Shown: positions 7,088 to 11,506 of the stretch, piece by piece
How the letters are laid out: each line of letters starts with the position of its first letter
Numbering within the stretch: position 1 is the stretch's first letter
Assembly (NCBI GenBank): GCA_964465735.1
Contig: CAYXKT010000090.1
Coordinates: 1-11,506, forward strand
Length of the DNA stretch: 11,506 bases
Origin: Erginobacter sp964465735
GTDB taxonomy: Bacteria; Auribacterota; Erginobacteria; Erginobacterales; Erginobacteraceae
Direction of reading: 5' to 3'
The notes under the pieces: model-generated
The model's database searches: none
What the model was told of the DNA's origin: nothing
Seen by the model: only the letters and a program-made list of their open reading frames with translations
Translations under genes and position numbers: made by a program

Positions 7088-7213
7088 AGCCGGGCAGTCG
7101 AGCACGGGTCCGCGAATCAGGTTTGAGGTTGAAATAGCCTGAGGTGTCAGGACAAAATCCGGTTTTCCGGAGCACCTGCCTCTTTGTGCTGGCTGGCCCG
7201 GCTTATTTTGTTG
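7088..7213 (+). ncRNA. Possible structured small RNA of unknown family
   Basis: AGCCGGGC (7088-7095) pairs perfectly with GCCCGGCT (7196-7203), enclosing a second pairing AGCAC/GTGCT. Inside are two stems: TCAGG with CCTGA, and AGGTG with CACCT, the latter enclosing the hairpin TCCGG-TTTT-CCGGA. The closing stem is followed by TTATTTTGTT, which resembles the U-tract of an intrinsic terminator. A good promoter is placed so that transcription would start at the stem's first base. I do not recognise tmRNA, RNase P, 6S or a known riboswitch. Alternatively it is only the upstream leader of the tRNA-Asn transcript. Confidence 0.4.
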
Positions 7214-7351
7214 AAATCCGGTCTGATTGCATTAGACTCCACTGTTTAATTAGGATGGCCTGGGCCATCGGTAGTTCTTTGAAAAATATCAGAGTTTGGC
7301 CGTCGGCAGTGTTTTTCTTCCACTGATTACCGATCACTGATTACTGTTTTT
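7214..7351. other. Leader region upstream of tRNA-Asn
   Basis: No gene is visible. A hairpin GATGGC-CTGG-GCCATC lies at 7254-7269. A 10-bp direct repeat CACTGATTAC occurs at 7321-7330 and 7335-7344, only 7 bp before the tRNA. TTGCAT (7227-7232) and TAGGAT (7251-7256) with an 18-bp gap are a weak promoter candidate for the tRNA; its -10 overlaps the hairpin. Confidence 0.35.
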
Positions 7352-7717
7352 TCCCCGGTAGCTCAATGGTAGAGCGGGTGGCTGTCAAAATTTTCGCGGG
7401 AGCGAAATCCGGCAGCTTCCGCGGGTAACCGCGGTTGAAAAATCGGGTGAATTCAGGGAAACCTAAGTCCTGCGCAAAGGCAAAGGATAAGGCAACCCTG
7501 AGCGAAGCCTGCCGAAAGGGTGATCTTGTAGCGCAGGGCTATAGCCCTGCCTGTAGGCAGGAACGTGCAGAGACTAGAGGATGAGGATTCCCAACCGATA
7601 AGCCTCAAGAGCGCCCGACCGCCTGAGATAGACAGGCGGATGAGATAGTCCAAGCCCGGAGGAAACTTCGGGGCACTTGTAACCACTAGGCTGCAAGTTC
7701 GAGTCTTGCCCGGGGAG
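7352..7717 (+). tRNA. tRNA-Asn(GTT), interrupted in the anticodon by a group I intron
   Basis: The 5' exon is 7352-7385 and the 3' exon 7680-7717. Joined, they make a complete cloverleaf. The acceptor TCCCCGG pairs with CCGGGGA, followed by discriminator G. The D stem is GCTC/GAGC. The anticodon stem is GGTGG/CCACT, with loop CTGTTAA and anticodon GTT (Asn). The T arm is GCAAG-TTCGAGT-CTTGC. CCA is not encoded. The break falls between anticodon positions 35 and 36: the 5' exon ends in T (7385), and the 3' exon begins with T after the intron's last G (7679). The tRNA works only after splicing. A strong intrinsic terminator follows within 10 bp, so it is likely a single-gene transcript. Confidence 0.93.
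7386..7679 (+). ncRNA. Group I intron (IC3-like) in tRNA-Asn
   Basis: The 294-nt insert has the conserved group I core, close in sequence to the cyanobacterial tRNA-Leu intron. Element P is TTCAGGGAAACCTAA (7452-7466) and Q is CAACCCTGAGCGAAGCC (7493-7509). R is GTGCAGAGACTA (7565-7576) and S is GAGATAGTCCA (7642-7652). P4 is TCAGGG/CCCTGA and P7 is GACTA/TAGTC. P1 pairs the exon end GGCTGT with guide GCAGCT (7412-7417), giving the required U-G pair at the splice site. P2 is CCGCGG with a GTAA loop (7419-7434). Another stem is CCGCCTG/CAGGCGG (7619-7639). P9 is GAAA-capped (7654-7674). The last base is G, as required. There is no ORF, so it is not self-mobile by its own endonuclease. I could not place P3 securely. 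Confidence 0.93.
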
Positions 7718-7724
7718 TTAAAAG

Positions 7725-7754
7725 AGGCCTGCCGGATATCCGGCAGGCCTTTTT
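7725..7754 (+). terminator. Intrinsic terminator after tRNA-Asn
   Basis: A perfect 26-bp palindrome at 7725-7750 (AGGCCTGCCGGAT and its complement) is followed by TTTT. It starts 8 bp after the tRNA. The stem is very GC-rich and could also act weakly in the other direction, since AAAA precedes it. Confidence 0.92.
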
Positions 7755-7811
7755 GTATATTGAGCGTACCTTGAGCTCTTCTCCAGATGAATCGAACTGT
7801 AAAATGCTGTT

Positions 7812-8087
7812 ATGAAGATTAATGCTTTAAAATTACCCTGGCACGTCTATATCATCCGCTGCCGTGATGGCAATCTCTATACCGGGATTACCAATAATCT
7901 GGATCGGCGTCTTAAAGAGCATAACCGGGGGAAAGGCTGCAAATATACCGCCTATCGTCACCCGGTGAATCTGGTCTATTCTGAGTCCTTACCCGATCGG
8001 AGTTCGGCGACGAAACGGGAGGCGCAGATTAAAGGCTGGACCCGTCTCAAAAAGGAGGCATTGATTCGAGACTTACACACCTCGTGA
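7812..8087 (+). CDS. Small GIY-YIG domain protein (UPF0213/YhbQ-like)
   Basis: The 91-aa protein is a single GIY-YIG nuclease domain. The two signature tripeptides appear as VYI (12-14) and YTG (23-25). DRRLKEHNRGKG follows, with the conserved Arg and His (H37). The catalytic glutamate sits in KREAQIKGW (E70), with KK after it near the C-terminus. This is the compact layout of the YhbQ/UPF0213 group. Members are thought to act on nucleic acid, but their cellular role is poorly known. No DNA-binding module is attached, unlike intron homing enzymes. The ribosome site before ATG 7812 is weak. It sits alone between the tRNA terminator and a long non-coding stretch, so it is probably a single-gene unit. 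The family call is confident; the substrate is not. Confidence 0.9.
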   Translation: MKINALKLPWHVYIIRCRDGNLYTGITNNLDRRLKEHNRGKGCKYTAYRHPVNLVYSESLPDRSSATKREAQIKGWTRLKKEALIRDLHTS

Positions 8088-8566
8088 ATCATTTCTGTTT
8101 TCCCCCCTCCCCCACGAGTGAAATCGATTGTCGCTGGACTGCATAGTGTCTGAACGGAAACTTTGGAAACCAGGTCACTGCGAGGAGAGACGAAGCAGCA
8201 ATCTGTTGGTTTTGTGCTGAGATTGCTTCGTCACTTCGTTCCTCGCAATAAATAGTTGTATCCAATTTCAGGTTTTCGTTGCGGTACTACACCGAGATCA
8301 GGGAATCGACGGTTCATTGGTTGATAGTGGGCCGCCGTTCCCGTCACTTCCCAACTTGGGCGAGATTAATGTCCCCAGCAAATGAGAATGGCCGGCGATT
8401 TGGTGTAAATTCTTGGTAACGGCAGTTGCTTATTTTCCGTATCTGTAAATTTCTATCTTGAAATCAGGTTTAATTTATGCTTCCATACTTACCTCTGCTC
8501 CTTTTCTGACCTTTTGACCTATATGTTTTCTTATGAAAAGCAGTATCAAGGAGCGGATAGTTTTGT
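8088..8566. other. Non-coding stretch between the GIY-YIG gene and the scaffold gap
   Basis: I find no supported gene on either strand. A C-rich tract lies at 8101-8113, just after the stop at 8087. A long palindromic repeat lies at 8178-8248. The segment 8397-8424 imperfectly resembles 8813-8838 before hppA. The 3' part (8420-8560) is AT-rich and could hold a promoter, but I see no convincing -35/-10 pair. Confidence 0.5.
8178..8248. repeat. Palindromic REP-like repeat
   Basis: TGCGAGGA (8179-8186) is complemented by TCCTCGCA (8240-8247). The inner arms GACGAAGCAGCAATCT and GATTGCTTCGTC also pair, around a loop near 8205-8219. The sequence belongs to the type containing TTGCGAGGA and GACGAAGCAATC, seen as dispersed intergenic repeats in many environmental bacterial genomes. 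Transcribed, it would form a long imperfect hairpin. It is the only clear copy here. Confidence 0.7.
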
Positions 8567-8580
8567 TTGAATCAAACAGC

Positions 8581-8680
8581 NNNNNNNNNNNNNNNNNNNN
8601 NNNNNNNNNNNNNNNNNNNNNNNNNNNNNNNNNNNNNNNNNNNNNNNNNNNNNNNNNNNNNNNNNNNNNNNNNNNNNNNN
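8581..8680. other. 100-N scaffold gap
   Basis: Exactly 100 N bases mark an assembly gap of arbitrary size. The 14 bases on its left (8567-8580, TTGAATCAAACAGC) are identical to the 14 on its right (8681-8694), which suggests the two sides overlap and no sequence is missing. Frames that run through the Ns are artefacts. Confidence 0.95.
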
Positions 8681-8771
8681 TTGAATCAAACAGCGGCTTT
8701 TCAACGTAATCAAAATATTTTGGAGGATGGAATCCTTCGAAACTTCCAGGACTGTTGCGAGATTGACGACA

Positions 8772-8808
8772 CCTGTTGCGGAGCATATGCGACAGGAGTT
8801 TTTGCTTT
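8772..8808 (+). terminator. Terminator-like hairpin in the hppA leader (possible attenuator)
   Basis: CCTGTTGC (8772-8779) pairs with GCGACAGG (8789-8796), one G-U pair included, and is followed after two bases by TTTTTGCTTTT. It lies 43-79 bp before the hppA start. CTGTTGC also occurs at 8752-8758 and could pair with the same right arm, giving mutually exclusive structures. No known riboswitch aptamer is recognised upstream. Confidence 0.4.
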
Positions 8809-8850
8809 TGTGGATCTGGTGTAAGCTTGGTAACGAGCAGAGGAGATAAA

Positions 8851-11238
8851 ATGAAAATATTACGACTGCCGGTATTAGCGGTAATTGGTTTCTGCGGTGG
8901 CGCGGGCTTCGTCCAGGCGGCGGATTCGAGCGTGATTTCCCCTATATGGTGGATCGCCCCGGCCGGATCTTTACTGGCCCTGACTTTTGCTCTGATCTTT
9001 TACCGGCAGATGCTCCGGGCTCCGGAAGGCAACGAGCGGATGAAGGAGATTGCCGGGTTCGTGCGTGAAGGGGCGATGGCCTACCTGTTCCGGCAGTACA
9101 AGGTGGTCTCGATTGTTTTCTTGATTCTGGCGGTGATTCTGAGCGTTCTGGCCTGGATCGGGATCCAGAATCCGTTTGTGCCGTTGGCCTTCCTGACTGG
9201 TGGGTTTTTCTCGGGATTGTGCGGGTACTTGGGGATGAAGACAGCCACGCACGCCTCCTCCCGCACGGCGCAAGGTGCCAGCGAGGGCTTGAACCGGGGC
9301 CTGACGGTAGCATTCCGTTCGGGGGCGGTGATGGGTCTGGTGGTGGTCGGTTTTGGATTGTTCGATATCTGCCTCTGGTATTACGTCCTGGATAAGGTAT
9401 TTTTCACCGCCGGCAATATGGTTTCCGGTGTATATTTCCTCGGCTTTGAACTGGTGCCCGAGGGCTGTACGCTTCTGGAGAAGATGACTCTGATCACCAC
9501 CACAATGCTGACTTTCGGGATGGGTGCCTCCACCCAGGCGCTATTTGCCCGTCTGGGTGGCGGTATCTACACCAAGGCCGCTGACGTCGGGGCTGACCTG
9601 GTGGGAAAAATCGAAGCCGGTATCCCCGAGGACGACCCGCGTAACCCCGCCACCATCGCCGATAACGTGGGCGATAACGTAGGTGATGTCGCCGGGATGG
9701 GGGCAGACCTCTATGAGTCCTATTGCGGATCAATTCTCTCTACCGCGGCGCTGGGGGCAGCCATTGGAGTGCAGGCCGGCGACTTCCGCCAGGCGCTCGG
9801 TTTCGTGGCGGCGCCGATGGTGGTGGCTGGCCTGGGCACGGTACTCTCAATCCTGGGGATATATTTAGTCCGTTGTCGGGAGGGCGCGGATCAGAAGGGA
9901 CTGCTGCGTTCGCTCCTGACCGGTACCCTGACCAGTACGATCCTGATCATAGCCGCTATGGCGGTTCTGGCCGGGACCGGTTTTGTCGCCTGGGGAATCT
10001 TTGGAGCGGTGACGGCGGGCCTGCTGGCCGGGGTTTTGATCGGGCAATCCACCGAGTACTTCACCTCGGATTCGCACAAGCCCACCAAGTCAATCGCCGC
10101 CCAGGCCCCGATGGGATCGGCCACTGTCATTATTGAAGGCCTGGCCAATGGGATGCTCTCCTGTTTTCCCCCGGTGGTGATCATCATCGGAGGTATTATT
10201 TTTGCCTTTGGCCTCTCGGGCGGCTTTGCCGACTACACCGCCGGTCTCTACGGTGTAGGGTTCGCGGCCGTGGGGATGCTGGCGACCCTGGGTATCACTT
10301 TGGCCACGGATGCCTACGGTCCGATTGCTGACAATGCCGGCGGGAATGCTGAGATGGCCGGTCTCCCACCCGAAGTCCGGGAGCGTACCGATGCTCTCGA
10401 CGCACTCGGCAACACCACGGCGGCAACGGGTAAGGGCTTTGCCATCGGCTCGGCGGCCCTTACGGCCCTGGCTCTGTTGGCGGCGGATATCGAGGAAGCG
10501 AAGATGTGGGCGGGGAAGATGGCCGCCGCGGCGCCGGATGGCTTGTTCCGCCTCGGGAAAAATGTTTTCACGGAAGCTTCGGCCGCTCAGGCCTCCATCC
10601 TGGACTTTGTTCGTGCCCAAGATGTACTGGTATTGGACCCGCTGGTACTCGGCGGGATTTTTACTGGCGCGATGATGGTCTTTGTCTTCAGCGCCCTTTC
10701 GATGAAGGCAGTAGGCCGGACTGCGGGCCTGATGGTGAAGGAAGTCCGGCGCCAGTTCAAGGAAATCCCCGGAATCCTGGAGGGAACCGGGAAACCTGAG
10801 TACACCCGATGCGTGGAAATCGCTACGTCCGGCGCCCAACGGGAGATGATCTTGCCCTCGTTGCTCGCGATTACCGCCCCGGTGGTCGTGGGTCTGATCC
10901 TGGGAATCGGCGGTCTGATCGGGTTGCTGGCTGGCGCGCTTGCGACCGGGTTTGTGCTGGCTACAATGCTCAATAATGCCGGTGGCGCCTGGGACAACGC
11001 CAAGAAATTCATTGAAAAGGGTAATTATGGCGGAAAGAGGCTCCCCGATGGGGGTAAGAACCCCGCTCACGCGGCGGTTGTGGTCGGCGATACCGTGGGG
11101 GATCCCTGCAAGGATACCAGCGGTCCTTCGATCAATATCCTGATCAAGCTGATGAGTATGGTGAGCATAGTCTTTACGCCTGCCGTGATCAAATTGTCCC
11201 CGGTTATTCAGAAATGGCTCCATATCGTCCAACAGTAA
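8851..11238 (+). CDS. hppA: Membrane-bound K+-dependent, probably Na+-pumping, pyrophosphatase
   Basis: M-PPase hydrolyses cytoplasmic pyrophosphate and pumps Na+ and/or H+ across the membrane. I chose ATG 8851, 5 nt after AGGAG, giving 795 aa; an upstream in-frame extension to 8776 is unlikely. Residues 1-24 look like a signal peptide ending VQA-AD. Many hydrophobic segments follow, as in the 16-helix family. Substrate motifs are DVGADLVGKIEAGIPEDDPRNPA (245-267), DNVGDNVGD (271-279), DNAGGNAEM (494-502) and GDTVGDPCKD near the C-terminus. GNTTAATGKG (520-529) has A524 and G527, where K+-independent enzymes have Lys and Thr, so it is K+-dependent. GADLYESY has E289 at the position of the Na+-binding glutamate in Thermotoga PPase. 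Na+ pumping is inferred; dual Na+/H+ or H+ transport is possible. Confidence 0.97.
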   Translation: MKILRLPVLAVIGFCGGAGFVQAADSSVISPIWWIAPAGSLLALTFALIFYRQMLRAPEGNERMKEIAGFVREGAMAYLFRQYKVVSIVFLILAVILSVLAWIGIQNPFVPLAFLTGGFFSGLCGYLGMKTATHASSRTAQGASEGLNRGLTVAFRSGAVMGLVVVGFGLFDICLWYYVLDKVFFTAGNMVSGVYFLGFELVPEGCTLLEKMTLITTTMLTFGMGASTQALFARLGGGIYTKAADVGADLVGKIEAGIPEDDPRNPATIADNVGDNVGDVAGMGADLYESYCGSILSTAALGAAIGVQAGDFRQALGFVAAPMVVAGLGTVLSILGIYLVRCREGADQKGLLRSLLTGTLTSTILIIAAMAVLAGTGFVAWGIFGAVTAGLLAGVLIGQSTEYFTSDSHKPTKSIAAQAPMGSATVIIEGLANGMLSCFPPVVIIIGGIIFAFGLSGGFADYTAGLYGVGFAAVGMLATLGITLATDAYGPIADNAGGNAEMAGLPPEVRERTDALDALGNTTAATGKGFAIGSAALTALALLAADIEEAKMWAGKMAAAAPDGLFRLGKNVFTEASAAQASILDFVRAQDVLVLDPLVLGGIFTGAMMVFVFSALSMKAVGRTAGLMVKEVRRQFKEIPGILEGTGKPEYTRCVEIATSGAQREMILPSLLAITAPVVVGLILGIGGLIGLLAGALATGFVLATMLNNAGGAWDNAKKFIEKGNYGGKRLPDGGKNPAHAAVVVGDTVGDPCKDTSGPSINILIKLMSMVSIVFTPAVIKLSPVIQKWLHIVQQ

Positions 11239-11460
11239 CTCACCTCGGGTTGTGTCCCCCTTTTATAGCCGGGGCTTAACCGGCTGAAAAAGGCAAGGGC
11301 TTGACTATCGCTCCACGCTCTGGCTGGGGAGGCCAAGCGCTCGCAATGGCAGATTATTATTGCTCACTATTTCTGCGGTACCAGCGGAATCCTCGTTCCC
11401 TTTGCCGATTTGCGTTCATTGCGCTATCCTTTTGCCCTACACCGAGCCTTTTTGAATTAT
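11239..11460. other. Non-coding region after hppA with a stem-loop
   Basis: CCTTTT-AT-AGCCGG (11259-11272) and CCGGCT-GA-AAAAGG (11280-11293) form a long stem around the loop GGCTTAA, 20 bp after the hppA stop. It lacks a T-run after it, so I call it a 3' stem and not a proven terminator. GCTCGCAATGGC at 11340-11351 faintly recalls the palindromic repeat at 8178-8248. I see no gene. Confidence 0.5.
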
Positions 11461-11506
11461 ACCTAAGTTGAGCGATTATTGCGGATGAAATGTGCTAAGA
11501 TTTTGC
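11461..11506 (-). repeat. Partial copy of 163-bp TIR element, inverted
   Basis: Read on the minus strand, these 46 bases equal the right end of the complete elements, with the A version at the variable position. The window ends inside it. On the plus strand it begins ACCTAAGTTGAGCGATT. Its outer flank on the minus strand is ATA, so the flanking triplet differs from the ATT of the full copies. Confidence 0.9.

Noticed and set aside
7144..7326. Sixty-codon plus-strand frame upstream of tRNA-Asn
   Set aside because: No ribosome site, no recognisable product, and it overlaps the paired region of the possible small RNA.
7812..8087. GIY-YIG protein as the homing endonuclease of the nearby group I intron
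   Set aside because: It lies outside the intron, beyond a strong terminator, and is a compact YhbQ-like domain without the DNA-binding module of homing enzymes. Adjacency is most likely chance.
8567..8694. The 14-mers flanking the gap as a target duplication of a mobile element
   Set aside because: They abut an exact 100-N block, so an unmerged contig overlap is the simpler explanation.
8475..8824. Open frames running through the N gap
   Set aside because: They exist only because the Ns cannot encode a stop.
10090..11232. Long open frame on the minus strand opposite hppA
   Set aside because: It mirrors a clear hppA reading frame, its product resembles no family I know, and GC-rich coding DNA often leaves such antisense frames open.
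1..11506. CRISPR array
   Set aside because: The repeats are few, kilobases apart, in both orientations, and have inverted termini; there is no regular spacer pattern and no cas gene.

Overview
The window looks like one contig (or nearly all of one) from an uncultured, probably anaerobic bacterium. It carries a large Bacillus-type SRP RNA with an Alu domain, followed by dnaX, ybaB and recR. This is a conserved neighbourhood known from Firmicutes and several other phyla. It also carries a four-subunit 2-oxoacid:ferredoxin oxidoreductase, probably for pyruvate, and a membrane pyrophosphatase with K+-dependent, Na+-type sequence marks. Both fit a ferredoxin-based, energy-limited anaerobic lifestyle. 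I cannot name the phylum from sequence alone. A 100-N scaffold gap and contig ends that stop inside a repeat point to a draft, probably metagenomic, assembly.

Layout. Positions 1-51 and 11461-11506 are partial copies, in opposite orientations, of a 163-bp element with terminal inverted repeats. Two complete, identical copies lie at 495-657 and 6842-7004. The SRP RNA (about 64-355) is followed by repeat copy A and then dnaX (732-2420), ybaB (2475-2789) and recR (2872-3471). These form the replication/repair block. The porG-porD-porA-porB block (3573-6800) encodes the gamma, delta, alpha and beta subunits of the oxidoreductase. Repeat copy B follows. After it comes a sigma70-like promoter in front of a possible structured small RNA (about 7088-7213), and then a tRNA-Asn(GTT) gene whose anticodon is split by a 294-nt group I intron (gene 7352-7717, intron 7386-7679), ending in a strong intrinsic terminator. 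A small single-domain GIY-YIG protein (7812-8087) comes next. A roughly 760-bp non-coding stretch follows, holding a palindromic repeat, the N gap and a leader with a terminator-like hairpin. hppA (8851-11238) closes the window.

How the parts work together. SRP RNA guides membrane-protein insertion. DnaX, YbaB and RecR serve replication and recombinational repair. PorGDAB interconverts pyruvate and acetyl-CoA with reduced ferredoxin. HppA recovers energy from pyrophosphate as an ion gradient. The most unusual items are the intron in tRNA-Asn, the extra hairpin in the SRP Alu domain, the small MITE-like repeat beside housekeeping genes, and the possible stand-alone structured RNA at 7088-7213.
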